This document shows positions 30,843 through 40,700 of a stretch of DNA of 64,000 nt, piece by piece. Location: contig NZ_CP064030.1 in the NCBI RefSeq assembly GCF_016865235.1, forward strand, positions 310,001-374,000. Direction: 5' to 3'. The stretch is from Dyella caseinilytica. Its GTDB lineage: Bacteria > Pseudomonadota > Gammaproteobacteria > Xanthomonadales > Rhodanobacteraceae. Within the stretch, counting starts at the first letter, position 1. Every line of letters starts with the position of its first letter. The notes beneath the pieces are model-generated. The model saw only the letters and a program-made list of their open reading frames with translations. It made no database searches and was not told where the DNA came from. The position numbers were made by a program, and so were the translations under genes.

Positions 30843-31448
30843 CTAAGACACTTCACTTCGCCTGCGCCATAACCGAAGCCGATTATTCGCAGGCATGGGA
30901 ACATCTTCGACCAGATTGAAACCGGCCGTGGTAGCTAGCGCATCTACCTCGGCGACATCACGAATACCCATGTGCGCAGCGCGCATCTTCAAGTCACGAT
31001 CGAATGCTGCATTGCTTTCGCTGGTGAACTGGCCGTCGATATTGAACGGCCCGTAGATCGCCACACAAGCATCATCCGTCGTGATGTCGGGCAGCGATGC
31101 GAACAAGCTTTCCACTTCATGCCACGCCATGATGTGCAAGGTATTGGCACTGAAAATGGCGTCGTAACGCCATGGTGGCCATGCTCCCGCTACATCGAGT
31201 TCGAGCGGCGCCGGTGTATTGGGCAGTCTGGCGTCGTCGAGCCAAAGACGTATGCCCGGAAGATGTTCCGCACGATCCGAGCTTTGCCAGATCAATTGCG
31301 GCATCGCTGCGGCGAAATGCACGGCGTGCTGGCCCGTGCCGCTGCCGATTTCCAGCACGTGGCGCCGATCTGCAAACCATTCGTGCAGCAAGGCCAGGAT
31401 CGGCTCGCGATTACGCTCGCTCGCTGCGGAGTAGGGCTTATTGATCAA
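30843..31448 (-). CDS. DUF938 SAM-dependent methyltransferase
   Basis: A 201-residue class I methyltransferase of the DUF938 family. 'KPYSAASERNREPILALLHEWF' at the N-terminus and 'HVLEIGSGTGQHAVHFAAAM' (SAM-binding motif I, about 30-50) are typical, then 'LELDVAGAWPPWRYDAIFSANTLHI' and 'YGPFNIDGQFTSESNAAFD'. Homologues start close to the Lys-Pro stretch, so I use the TTG at 31448, which overlaps the stop of the upstream small membrane gene (TTGA). The open frame continues to 31559 but that part overlaps the other gene and shows no similarity. Substrate unknown. Confidence 0.85.
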   Translation of the reverse strand: MINKPYSAASERNREPILALLHEWFADRRHVLEIGSGTGQHAVHFAAAMPQLIWQSSDRAEHLPGIRLWLDDARLPNTPAPLELDVAGAWPPWRYDAIFSANTLHIMAWHEVESLFASLPDITTDDACVAIYGPFNIDGQFTSESNAAFDRDLKMRAAHMGIRDVAEVDALATTAGFNLVEDVPMPANNRLRLWRRRSEVS

Positions 31449-31645
31449 GCCGGACGGCCGCGCAACACGCGGGCCGGCAGCATCAGCATCGCGCCAAGGA
31501 GCGAAAACACGGCCGTGACAGTGATGCCCAGCAGGCGGAATGGCAGCAACACCAGCCACACGATGGGATAAAGCATCAGGGCCAGCAGCGCGAGCGGCCA
31601 GCAGACCACCAGCAACAACAACCAGAGCAAAAAGCCGACCATCAT
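31445..31645 (-). CDS. Small hydrophobic membrane protein
   Basis: A 66-residue protein that is almost entirely hydrophobic: 'FLLWLLLLVVCWPLALLALM' then 'IVWLVLLPFRLLGITVTAVF' and 'LLGAMLMLPARVLRG', two or three membrane segments with a basic tail. GAGGGTGAA precedes the first of two adjacent ATGs. Its stop overlaps the TTG start of the DUF938 methyltransferase, so the two are probably translationally coupled. I do not recognise the family. Confidence 0.7.
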   Translation of the reverse strand: MMVGFLLWLLLLVVCWPLALLALMLYPIVWLVLLPFRLLGITVTAVFSLLGAMLMLPARVLRGRPA

Positions 31646-31723
31646 TTCACCCTCGCAGAGGTTCCATGCGTGGACTTTAGCGCATGCAAGCTATCGGGCG
31701 TAGATGACTGCCGACACCCCGAT

Positions 31724-32299
31724 TCAGGTCAACGGATTCACCCCGATCAGCAGGCTATGCAGCCAGAAGGCGAACAGCGCCCAGACCACCACGCCAATTA
31801 CCACCGCGATCGCATCGCCCTTGAGAGTTCCCGCCGGATAGACCGTGCCATCGCGGCGATCACGCCGGCGCGAAACGATAAACAGCACGATCGCCCAGAT
31901 CAGAAACGGCACGAACAGCACCAGATCGTGCAGCATGCCCGTTGCCAGCAGATGGCCAAACGACCAGGTCTTCACCGCCAGCACCTGCGGATGGCCGAAC
32001 TTTGCTTTGATATGGTTGCGGGGCACGCGTGCGGCGGCAAAGAAGATCAGCGAGACCAGTATGAACAGTCCGTTGAGGTGCCGCAGCCACAATGGTGGCA
32101 GGTAGATCACCACCGGATGCTGCCGAGCCAGCCCGAAACCCCAGATGATCAGCAGCAGACCGATGATCGCCACCACACTGTAGATGCTTTTGTACCGATT
32201 GCCCATGCGCGCCATTTGCCGGCTGCGCCAATCATCGGCAACGATGCGGATGGAGTGAAGGCCGAGAAAGATAATCAGACCGAGGACCAGCACGAGCAT
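31724..32299 (-). CDS. NnrU family membrane protein
   Basis: A 191-residue protein with about six membrane segments. 'GLIIFLGLHSIRIVADDWR' with the conserved histidine, 'NRYKSIYSVVAIIGLLLIIWG', 'HPQVLAVKTWSFGHLLATG' (second conserved histidine) and 'GTLKGDAIAVVIGVVVW' match NnrU, a family first linked to denitrification and related to 15-cis-zeta-carotene isomerase, a haem-binding enzyme. No nitrogen-oxide genes are nearby, so a denitrification role is not supported here. AAGAGG precedes the ATG. Confidence 0.9.
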   Translation of the reverse strand: MLVLVLGLIIFLGLHSIRIVADDWRSRQMARMGNRYKSIYSVVAIIGLLLIIWGFGLARQHPVVIYLPPLWLRHLNGLFILVSLIFFAAARVPRNHIKAKFGHPQVLAVKTWSFGHLLATGMLHDLVLFVPFLIWAIVLFIVSRRRDRRDGTVYPAGTLKGDAIAVVIGVVVWALFAFWLHSLLIGVNPLT

Positions 32300-32329
32300 G
32301 ATGGGAACCTCTTGGCGATGATGTAAGTC

Positions 32330-32357
32330 GCTCCCTCTCCACGGGTGAAGAGGGAGC
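32330..32357. repeat. GCTCCCTCT-family short palindrome
   Basis: GCTCCCTCT (32330-32338) pairs with AGAGGGAGC (32349-32357) around a 10-base loop, between hutD and the NnrU gene. Related elements occur at 50201-50357, 60642-60714 and 12647-12675. Confidence 0.65.
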
Positions 32358-32390
32358 TGAGAAGTCGGCGAGCGGCAACGCTCTCGCTAG

Positions 32391-32951
32391 TTAATTTCCG
32401 CTCGATTCCACCCGCACCACAAGTGCCAATGTGTCGGGATCCAGCGTGACACGACCGATCGAACGCACGGGAATCCAGGCATCTCCTGCCTGCAGGCGCC
32501 CGTCCGACGTATCCACGTGACCTTGCGCGCAATAGATCAGCGCTACGGCAACGTCCACCACCTGCCGGCCGGGTTCGTCCCACACCACCAGTTCACCGCG
32601 GACTTTCGCGCGGCGCAACATCAGGTTGAAATCGCGCGTTGGCCCGTCCTGCAAGGCCACATTGACCTGTGCTTCCCCGGGAAAGGCAAAAGGCGAGAAG
32701 GGTGTGGTGAGCGCATGTGTTCGTTCGTCATCGAGCGTCATGGTGAAGCCCGCGCCTTCCAGCAGCGCGATATAACGATCGATGCCGGGAAAAGCAGAAA
32801 ACGGCGCTGCGCTGTCCACTTCCGCGACGCTCACGCGCCAGATGAAATCATCCATGCCCGCACCAGCGGGATGTACGGCGAGTTCGCGTGTGCGACCCAT
32901 GCCGTTTTTCCAAGGTGTTGCCCGGCAGTCGCGTAGGCGGATGATACTCAT
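32391..32951 (-). CDS. HutD/Ves family protein
   Basis: A 186-residue cupin-like protein. 'IIRLRDCRATPWKNGMGRTRELAVHPAG' and 'DFIWRVSVAEVDSAAPFSAFPGIDRYIALLEGAGF' are the conserved N-terminal part of HutD/Ves; 'PFAFPGEAQVNVALQDGPTRDFNLMLRR' follows. HutD has been linked with histidine utilisation regulation in Pseudomonas and Ves with cold adaptation, but no hut genes are here. Its ATG overlaps the dinG stop by 2 bases, so it is the last gene of the FAD oxidoreductase-dinG-hutD operon. Confidence 0.9.
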   Translation of the reverse strand: MSIIRLRDCRATPWKNGMGRTRELAVHPAGAGMDDFIWRVSVAEVDSAAPFSAFPGIDRYIALLEGAGFTMTLDDERTHALTTPFSPFAFPGEAQVNVALQDGPTRDFNLMLRRAKVRGELVVWDEPGRQVVDVAVALIYCAQGHVDTSDGRLQAGDAWIPVRSIGRVTLDPDTLALVVRVESSGN

Positions 32952-35050
32952 GCGGTACGCTCGATCACGCGTTGAAAGGGTGGCAAGGCTTTTAGCATCT
33001 GACTCCCGTATTGCCGCGTGACGACACGGCGGTCCAACAATACGATGCGTCCGCGATCTGTCTCGCTACGGATGAGGCGGCCGCAGTACTGGGTGAGCAA
33101 GCGTGTCGCTTCCGGCACTGCGACTTCGATAAACGGATTGCGTCCGCGCGATTCCAGCCATTCGGCGTAGGTGGCGCCGACCGGATCCGTGGGTACGGCG
33201 AACGGCAATTGTGTAATGACGACGGTCTCGCACAATTTGCCAGGCAGATCGAGGCCTTCGCCGAAGGAAGCCAGTCCGAACAAGGTGCTGCCCTTGCCGG
33301 CTTCGATCGCGGCCGTGTGCTCGGCAATCAACTGCGTTTTGCCCAACGAGCCTTGCGCGCGTACCTTGCGCACCTTGTCGATCGGCAGGCGTTGCAGCAC
33401 GCGTTCAAGCTTTGCACGCGAGGTGAACAGCACCAGGTTGCCGGCATCCCAATCCAGATGATCCGCCAGCCAGTCCGTCACCTCCTGCGCATGTTGTTCG
33501 CGTGCATCGGGCAGTGCGGACAACGCAGGCACCTCCAGACGTGCCTGCGTAGTCAAATCAAAGGGCGAAGGCAGGCTGATGGTGATGGCGTCGTCCGGCA
33601 GGCCTACGGCATCGGCAAAGCCGCGAAAATTGCCGCCGGCACTCAATGTGGCCGACGTCATCACCGCCGCGCTGGCGTTATCCCAGAGGATATTACGCAG
33701 CAGTGCACCCGCGGAAACGGCCGAAGCATGACAAACCAGTTGTTGATCGGGCGACATCGTCACCCAGCGTGCCAGTGGTGGTGCATGTTCGGGATCATCG
33801 CTGGACCATGCGCGCCATGTGCGTACCTGGCGGTCGATGCGTTCCAGCGCCATGCCCAGTTCGCGCGACAACGCCTCCTGAGTCGGGCCGCCTTCGCTCA
33901 TTTCGGTAACGGTGCGGCGCACAGCCGTCAGCCAGCGCTGAATTTCCGAGCTGGCGACATACAGCATGGTGGCGTGATGCACCCAGTTGTCCGGCAACTG
34001 TCCTAGCGAACCGCGATACATCGGTTCGGTTTCACCCGGATCGGGCAGCCAGGACTGACGGATTTCTTTCTCCAGCGCTTCGAGTGAATCGCTGAGTTCT
34101 TGCAGTTTTTCATCGCCCACATCGAGTGTGAGCTTGCCGATCACTTCCTTGTCAGTCAGCGAATACGCGGCGTGCACTTGTCGACCGAGACGGCTGATTT
34201 GGCGGACGGCAAAGCCCAGTGCCACATCCGAGGCGCCACGGTCGATGGTCTTGCCCGGCATGTGGTGGGCTTCGTCGAACACATAAAGTGTTTCTTCCGG
34301 CTTGGGCAGAAACACGCCGCCCCAGCTTTCCTCGCCGCTGGACAGCGTGAGATCGGAAAGCACCAGATCCTGGTTCGCGACGATAATGTCCGCATCCGCC
34401 ACGGCGCGCCGCGCCGCGAAGAATGGGCAGATCATGAAATGTCCGCAGCGGCGTCCGGTGCAGCCGCCCGCACTGGTAGTGATCATTGCGCGCAACATAT
34501 CGCCGGGTGTTTCCGGCGCGGCGTCCATGTCGCCATTCCATTCATTGCGATCGAAGGCGTCGGTGAGCTTGCGCATCACCTGCTTGTCGCGCTCAGCGGG
34601 CGGTTTGCTCCATAGCGCGAGGTCTGCGTCGAAGCCCAGTCCCATTTGGCCGCTGTCGCCCAGGCTGCCGGCCGCCATGCGCAGGTTGCGCGGGCAGAGA
34701 TAACGCCCGCGTCCCTTGGCGAGCGCCACTTTCGCTTCGCCGCCATTGAGCTTCAGATAAAGCGGAATATCGCGTTCGACCAACTGTTCTTGCAGCGCAA
34801 CGGTAGCCGTGGCGATCAACAGTTTCTTTTTGAGCGCTTTTGCGACTTCGACGCCAGCAATCAAGTACGCCATCGATTTGCCGGTGCCGGTCGGCGCTTC
34901 GATCACCGCAGCACCCGCGGGTTGTGCCAGTGCCTTGGTGACTTCGGCAATCATGCGCAATTGCGCTGGGCGCGCGCGAAAACCCGGCAAGCCATCCTTG
35001 ACCTTCGCGTAAGAGTCGCGCACGTTGCCCTTGAGTGCATCAGTAAGCAT
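32948..35050 (-). CDS. dinG: ATP-dependent DNA helicase DinG
   Basis: A 700-residue XPD-like superfamily 2 helicase. Walker A is 'EAPTGTGKSMAYLIAG' (about 51-66) and the DEAH box is 'VFDEAHHMPG' (about 265). The iron-sulfur cysteines lie between them: 'GRGRYLCPRNLRM' and 'CTGRRCGHFMICPFF'. 'LFTSRAKLERVLQRLP', 'FGLASFGEGLDLPG' and 'QYCGRLIRSETDRG' are the later helicase motifs. DinG unwinds DNA:RNA hybrids and D-loops and is SOS-linked in E. coli; I see no LexA box upstream because the gene is inside an operon. The ATG at 35050 overlaps the preceding gene by 11 bases; an ATG at 35074 is an alternative. Confidence 0.95.
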   Translation of the reverse strand: MLTDALKGNVRDSYAKVKDGLPGFRARPAQLRMIAEVTKALAQPAGAAVIEAPTGTGKSMAYLIAGVEVAKALKKKLLIATATVALQEQLVERDIPLYLKLNGGEAKVALAKGRGRYLCPRNLRMAAGSLGDSGQMGLGFDADLALWSKPPAERDKQVMRKLTDAFDRNEWNGDMDAAPETPGDMLRAMITTSAGGCTGRRCGHFMICPFFAARRAVADADIIVANQDLVLSDLTLSSGEESWGGVFLPKPEETLYVFDEAHHMPGKTIDRGASDVALGFAVRQISRLGRQVHAAYSLTDKEVIGKLTLDVGDEKLQELSDSLEALEKEIRQSWLPDPGETEPMYRGSLGQLPDNWVHHATMLYVASSEIQRWLTAVRRTVTEMSEGGPTQEALSRELGMALERIDRQVRTWRAWSSDDPEHAPPLARWVTMSPDQQLVCHASAVSAGALLRNILWDNASAAVMTSATLSAGGNFRGFADAVGLPDDAITISLPSPFDLTTQARLEVPALSALPDAREQHAQEVTDWLADHLDWDAGNLVLFTSRAKLERVLQRLPIDKVRKVRAQGSLGKTQLIAEHTAAIEAGKGSTLFGLASFGEGLDLPGKLCETVVITQLPFAVPTDPVGATYAEWLESRGRNPFIEVAVPEATRLLTQYCGRLIRSETDRGRIVLLDRRVVTRQYGSQMLKALPPFQRVIERTA

Positions 35051-36692
35051 GAGCTGCCTGATATGCACCGGCAATGCTTAATGCCACGGCTTCCGCTACG
35101 CGAATGCCGTCGACACCGGCGGACAGAATGCCGCCCGCATAGCCAGCGCCTTCACCAGCCGGAAACAGGCCACGCGTGTTGAGGCTTTGACAATCATCAT
35201 CGCGGCGCACGCGTACCGGTGACGAAGTGCGTGTCTCGACACCGGTGAAAATAGCATCCGGTCTGCCGAAACCTTTGATCTTGCGATCGAACGCCGGCAT
35301 GGCTTCGCGGATCGCCTCGATGGCGTAATCAGGTAGCGCTGTAGCGAGATCAGTGAGATGAACGCCGGGCTTGTAGGAAGGCATGACATCCCCGAACACG
35401 GTCGAAGCCTGTCCTGCCAGAAAATCGCCAACCAGCTGTCCAGGCGCTTCATAGGTGCCGCCGCCAAGCTCAAAGGCGCGGCTTTCCCAAAAGCGCTGCA
35501 AGGCAATGCCTGCCAGCGGACTGCCGCTGCCGTCGTAGGGCGTGAAATCGCTTGGTTCGATGCCCACGACGATGGCCGCGTTCGCGTTGCGTTCGTTGCG
35601 CGAATACTGGCTCATGCCATTGGTGACTACGCGGCCCGGTTCGCTGGTTGCCGCCACCACGGTGCCGCCGGGACACATGCAGAAGCTGTAGACCGAACGA
35701 CCGTTGCGGCAGTGATGCACCAGTTTGTAGTCAGCGGCGCCGAGCAACGGATGTCCTGCCTGCGGGCCGAAGCGCGCGCGGTCGATGATCGATTGCGGGT
35801 GCTCGACGCGAAAGCCGATCGAGAACGGTTTGGCTTCCAGATACACGCCGCGTTTGTGCAGCATCTCGAAGGTATCGCGCGCGCTGTGGCCCAGTGCGAG
35901 CACGACGTGATCAGTGCGAAGCTGCTCGCCGCTCGCCAGCGCTACGCCGCGGATGTGGCGAGTGCCTTGCGCATCGGTTTCGATCAGCAAGTCATCGGCA
36001 CGCTGTTCGAAGCGGATTTCGCCACCCAGCGACTCGATGGTACTGCGCATGTTCTCCACCATCGTCACCAGGCGAAAGGTGCCGATGTGCGGCTTGCTCA
36101 CGTAGATGATTTCCTCCGGTGCGCCCGCCTTCACGAATTCGGTGAGTACCTTGCGGCCGTAGTGATGCGGGTCTGAGATCTGACTATAGAGCTTGCCGTC
36201 GGAAAACGTACCCGCACCGCCTTCGCCGAACTGCACGTTCGATTCCGGATGCAGATTGCGCTTGCGCCACAGATCCCAGGTGTCCTTGGTACGCTCGCGC
36301 ACTGCCTTGCCGCGCTCCAGGATGATCGGCCGAAAACCCATCTGCGCCAGCAGCAGGCCAGCGAACAGCCCACACGGACCCAAGCCGATCACCACCGGAC
36401 GATGCGCCAGCTTTTCGGGTGCTTGCGTGACAAAACGATAGTTAGTGTCCGGTGTGGGGCGCACATGCGGATCGTCCGCAAAGCGCTGCAGTAACTTCGC
36501 TTCATCGGCGACATCAACGTCCAGCGTATAAATCAGCTGGATCGCGCCACGTTTACGGGCATCGTGGCCACGCCGGAATACGCTGTAGCTGCGAATCGCC
36601 TGCGCGCCAACATGCAGCTTGGCGCGGATGGCCGCAGGCAGCGCTTGTTCGGCGTGGTCCAGGGGCAGCTTGATATCGGTGAGTCGCAGCAT
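35040..36692 (-). CDS. NAD(P)/FAD-dependent oxidoreductase (COG2509 type)
   Basis: A 550-residue flavoprotein. An N-terminal domain of about 95 residues ('LRLTDIKLPLDHAEQALPAAI', 'YSVFRRGHDARKRGAIQLIYTLDV') precedes the FAD motif 'VVIGLGPCGLFAGLLLAQMG' near residue 100. 'NVQFGEGGAGTFSDGKL', 'HYCRNGRSVYSFCMCPGG'-like 'VYSFCMCPGGTVVAATS' and 'LFPAGEGAGYAGGILSAGVDG' are conserved in the family of FAD-dependent dehydrogenases of unknown substrate. I start at 36692 (MLRLTD); the frame extends to an ATG at 36722. It leads the operon with dinG and hutD. Confidence 0.9.
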   Translation of the reverse strand: MLRLTDIKLPLDHAEQALPAAIRAKLHVGAQAIRSYSVFRRGHDARKRGAIQLIYTLDVDVADEAKLLQRFADDPHVRPTPDTNYRFVTQAPEKLAHRPVVIGLGPCGLFAGLLLAQMGFRPIILERGKAVRERTKDTWDLWRKRNLHPESNVQFGEGGAGTFSDGKLYSQISDPHHYGRKVLTEFVKAGAPEEIIYVSKPHIGTFRLVTMVENMRSTIESLGGEIRFEQRADDLLIETDAQGTRHIRGVALASGEQLRTDHVVLALGHSARDTFEMLHKRGVYLEAKPFSIGFRVEHPQSIIDRARFGPQAGHPLLGAADYKLVHHCRNGRSVYSFCMCPGGTVVAATSEPGRVVTNGMSQYSRNERNANAAIVVGIEPSDFTPYDGSGSPLAGIALQRFWESRAFELGGGTYEAPGQLVGDFLAGQASTVFGDVMPSYKPGVHLTDLATALPDYAIEAIREAMPAFDRKIKGFGRPDAIFTGVETRTSSPVRVRRDDDCQSLNTRGLFPAGEGAGYAGGILSAGVDGIRVAEAVALSIAGAYQAAHAY

Positions 36693-36780
36693 CCGGGGCA
36701 GGGCGGGGGAACGGTGGGCCATTGTCTCAAAGCTGGCCCGAAACCGCTGCAGCGGATCATTGTGGCGCGATATTGCGCCC

Positions 36781-36890
36781 GTCGCCCCGGTGCAGGCCGG
36801 GACCCAGCGGCTTGGCTTGGCTCATCTAGGCCAGGTGACTGGAGGGCAACAGGCTCAAAGTCACTGGGTCCCGGCCTGCGCCGGGACGAC
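36781..36890. repeat. Paired CCCGGC-family inverted repeat
   Basis: Arms of 27 bases at 36781-36807 and 36864-36890 are inverted copies with two mismatches. It is the same element type as 30714-30826 and lies between two same-strand genes. Confidence 0.85.
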
Positions 36891-36913
36891 GGGCATGGGG
36901 TGCGTCTGGAGGC

Positions 36914-37567
36914 TCAAGCCTCCGCCGCGACCTTGCGCAAAATCTGCTCGAACGCCTCCGGCGGCTGCCCGCCCTGGATCAGATACTGGCCGTTGATGAT
37001 CACCGAAGGCACCGCACGGATGCCCTGCGACTGATAGAAATGCTCCTGTTGGCGCACTTCCTCCGCGAACCGATCACTCGCGAGCACCTTGGCCGCCTCC
37101 ACGCCATCCAGTCCGACCTCGCTGGCAACACGCGCCAGCACATCATGCGAGCTGACATTCTCGCCCTTGCCGAAATAAGCCTGCAGCAACGCTTCCTTCA
37201 GCGCCTGCTGCTTGCCTTCCTGTTCAGCCCAGTGCAACAGGCGATGTGCATCGAAGGTGTTGTAGATGCGGCTGCGCTTGTCCATGTTGAAGGTAAAGCC
37301 CAGCACCGCGCCACGCTGCCGGATGCCTTCCTGATTCTGGGCAATTTGTTCCGGCGTGCTGCCGTACTTGTGCGCCAGATGCTCGCCGATGTCCTCGCCC
37401 TCCGGGATCATGTCCGGGTTCAGCTCAAACGGCTGGAAGTGCAGATCGGCTGCGATTTCGCCGTCCAGCTTCTGCAATGCCTGTTCCAGCGATTTCAGGC
37501 CTATTGCGCACCAAGGGCAGACGACGTCGGAGACGAAGTCGATTTTTAGATGTTTCGTGTCAGCCAT
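36914..37567 (-). CDS. DsbA family oxidoreductase, FrnE-like
   Basis: A 217-residue cytoplasmic (no signal peptide) thioredoxin-fold protein. The active site is Cys17-Pro-Trp-Cys20 in 'VSDVVCPWC'; 'HFQPFELNPDMIPEGEDI', 'NTFDAHRLLHWAEQEGKQQALKEAL' and the cis-proline region 'GIRAVPSVIINGQYLI' match the FrnE subfamily. Members have been linked with disulfide handling in oxidative stress and polyketide biosynthesis. AAGGTC precedes the ATG at 37567. Confidence 0.93.
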   Translation of the reverse strand: MADTKHLKIDFVSDVVCPWCAIGLKSLEQALQKLDGEIAADLHFQPFELNPDMIPEGEDIGEHLAHKYGSTPEQIAQNQEGIRQRGAVLGFTFNMDKRSRIYNTFDAHRLLHWAEQEGKQQALKEALLQAYFGKGENVSSHDVLARVASEVGLDGVEAAKVLASDRFAEEVRQQEHFYQSQGIRAVPSVIINGQYLIQGGQPPEAFEQILRKVAAEA

Positions 37568-37656
37568 ATTTGACCTTGGGTAGCTGTGTGCCTGCTATAT
37601 AAGGTTCAGTCCGTTCTATGGCAACCCTAAGGCTGCGAAATGCGCGCCGCAGCAAC

Positions 37657-37684
37657 AAAAAAAGGGGCCGGCAATGCCGGCCCC
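37657..37684 (-). terminator. Intrinsic terminator of the 37756-40788 receptor
   Basis: On the minus strand GGGGCCGGC and GCCGGCCCC form a perfect 9-bp stem around a 3-base loop, followed by seven U (seven A at 37657-37663 on the plus strand). It lies 72 bases past the receptor stop codon. Confidence 0.9.
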
Positions 37685-37755
37685 CAGACTGGGTAAAACC
37701 ACAATCTTTTGCGCCGTTTAGCGCTAAAACGGTGGCTATCAGCTCAGCGCATGGA

Positions 37756-40700
37756 TCAGAAATCGTACGTAGCCGAGAGGCGAACGTAGCGCGGGGCTTC
37801 CTGATACAACGGCATCCCATAGGTGTTGGAAACCGTATACGGAGCGGTTTCGTAGGTTGCGTCGAGTACTGTGGGGTTGCGTTCGTTCAGCACATTGAAA
37901 ATATCGAGACTGAAAGCGAGCTTCTTGTCCGCAAACGGTGGTCGGTATGTCACGCCCAGATTGACCTGTTTCGTCCATGGCAACCGTCCCAGGCTACCGA
38001 TCGGCGTTGGATTGCCAGCGCAGTAATGGTACGCAGAACCGTAGAGGACGGGATCAGATTCGTCGGTGCCGTAATAGCCCATGCACACTTTGGGTGCGCC
38101 AGATGCGATTTGCAGAGAACCGGAAATCATCCATTCTGGCGAGATTTGGTATGCGCCTCTGGCTTTCAGCACATGGGTACGATCGTTAGACAGAACCCCG
38201 TTGCTGTTGTCCATGAGCTGCCAGAAGTCCCAGTCCTGCGTCTTGGATACATCATCCTGGCCGGTGGTCGAAAGCACCTGACCTTCCGTGTTGCCATAAC
38301 TACGCGAGAAGGTGTAGTCGATGCGACCTTGCCACTTGCCATCGAACGGATGCTCCAGGAATAGATCAAGCGCATAGTACTTACGCTTCGCACCATCAGT
38401 GAAACCCCAATCCTGGTTATTCATGGTGACTTTGGAGTAGCCATTGCCATCAGCATTGGCCAACAAGAACGTGTTGGTCTTACCGGGATTGAAGATCAAG
38501 CAACTGTTCGGAAATACGACGCTATCCGGATTGATGCCCGAGGCAACGATCTTTCTTGCCACCGCATCATCATCGCAGACATCGTCAATAGCGGTTTCCA
38601 GTCTGCGCACAGTGACTTTGGCGCCATACATCCATTTGCTGCCAAGCATCTTGGTAAAACCTAAGATGGCTTCGTCCTGGTATTGCGAGCGAAGATCGGT
38701 CGCGGTGACTGTTTTGGGGTCCGGTGTTTGTCCATATTCGCCATTGGAAGAAATTGGACCTGGTCCGATAGGGGTCAAACCAGTCGGGGCACCAGTGGCC
38801 GCATTAATACCCGTGTAGGTGAAATACTCATTGGTATAGGTTGAAGGACCGGCAGCGCGTTCGGCCACGCTATTGGGCAGCGCAAGGTAATAACGTCCCA
38901 GGTTGCCGAATACCTTGAACGTGGAGTCGCCCAGTACATCCCAGCTGAATCCAAGGCGTGGTGCCCATTGATTCGTGTTGTGCACGAATGCTTGATGGAG
39001 GTTGTTGTAGTTGGAGAATTGGTCATTGCGAAGACCAATGCTCAGCAACCAGCGGTCATTCACCTGCCAGCGATCTTCCAGGTATTGCGCGGTCTGATCC
39101 ACCGACATGCTGGTTGTTGTGGTGTAGATGTACTTGCGCACGTAATAGCCGTCGCCTCCTGGCGCACCAACGCCAAAAGCAGGATTCAGCGGGGTATTTG
39201 GCTTGCTGGCTTTACCATAGATCCATGCATAGCCAGGGCCGAATACTTGTTGACCTTCGTCTGTCGATGAAGTGGCTATGTTGTCGATACCGGCAGAAAG
39301 CGTGTGATCGCCCAATTTGTATTCAAGATCCAGGCGCAGGCCGTGGCTGCTGCTTCCGGCATTCGGCGACTTTACATAGGGGGTGGTGATGCCGTTGGTG
39401 ATGGGGTTGCCTCCAGTAATGCTCGGATCCTGACTCAGCACGCCGCTGAGATAAGGCAGCGTTGGGTCGGCACCCGGAATCTGGCTGTAATCCATGACCT
39501 TGGTCTTGCCGTAGGTGGCCGAAAAGGTCAGGTCATCGGTGATGTAACTGGTGTACTTGCCGATGTAGATATCAGAACCCGTTTTGGTCGATGTGTCATA
39601 ACCAAACAGCGGGCCTTGCGAGCGTGTGTCGTAATCGTACGCGTACAAACTGCCGCTGTAGGATTCTTTACTCGATATATTGGTGAATTCGAGAATATTG
39701 CTGTCATTGATGTTCCAGTCCAGCTTGAGGTAGTGCTTAGGAAGGCTGTAACTGTAATGGTCATTGTAGGGTTGAGATGAAGAAGATGAAGATGTCGACA
39801 AACCGTCTCTTTTCTCAGCTTCGGCCGATGCGAAAAGGAAAAGTTTGTCTTTGATCAGCGGGCCGCCGAGATAGAAGCTGTATACCGTGTGCGTGGCCGT
39901 GTTGTCTTTACGCGAACGGTACTGAGAGCCGGCAAGCTCGGGGTTCTGATAACCGTAGCCTGCGGGAAGTGCCGCATTGGGGTAGTAGACGTTCTTGGGG
40001 TTGGATGCGAGGAAGCTGGGCTCCCACAAGACTTGCGCGCCAAAATGCCACTGATTGGTGCCACGCTTGCCGACCTGGTTGATAACGCCGCCGTCCGAGC
40101 GACCGTATTTGGCGCTGTAGCCGCCGGTGAAAACTTCCTGTTGATCAATCGAGCCGTAGGGCAGGCTGATGCCGCCCATGCCGGAAAGCGGGTCTGTCGT
40201 GTTGAAGCCATTAATGTAATAGGCATTTTCAGTGACTGATGCGCCACCAAACGAAACAAGTGCATTGCCGGTCGGGCCGCTGAAGTAGCTGCTTCCGCCC
40301 ACGACGCCCGGTGCAAGTAAGGCAATTGATTCTGCGGTGCGAGTGATCGGAAGCTGTGCAAGCTCTTTGGACGTGATAACTGTGCGCGAATCCACCGCTG
40401 TTACGTCAATGGGTGGGAGTGCGTTGGCAGAAACACTGACCACACCAAGCGACTTCGCATTCGAAGTAGAAGCGAATGACACATCCGTGTTCGCGTTCAC
40501 AACGATATTTACGTTGTCGCGCTTATCAACGACAACCCCGTCTCGCTGAAGCGAGACGCTGTAGGCGCCAAGAGGTAGATTGGTGAAACTATAGCGCCCC
40601 GAGTTATCCGCGGTGGTTTTGCGAACCAAGCCGGTAGAGCTTGTTGCGGTGATTGTTACGCCTGGCTCCGCCTGACCGCCGATGCTGCCGGTTGTGGACT

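Noticed and set aside
31724..32299. NnrU as evidence of denitrification
   Set aside because: No nitrite or nitric oxide reductase genes are nearby, and the family is broader than denitrifiers.
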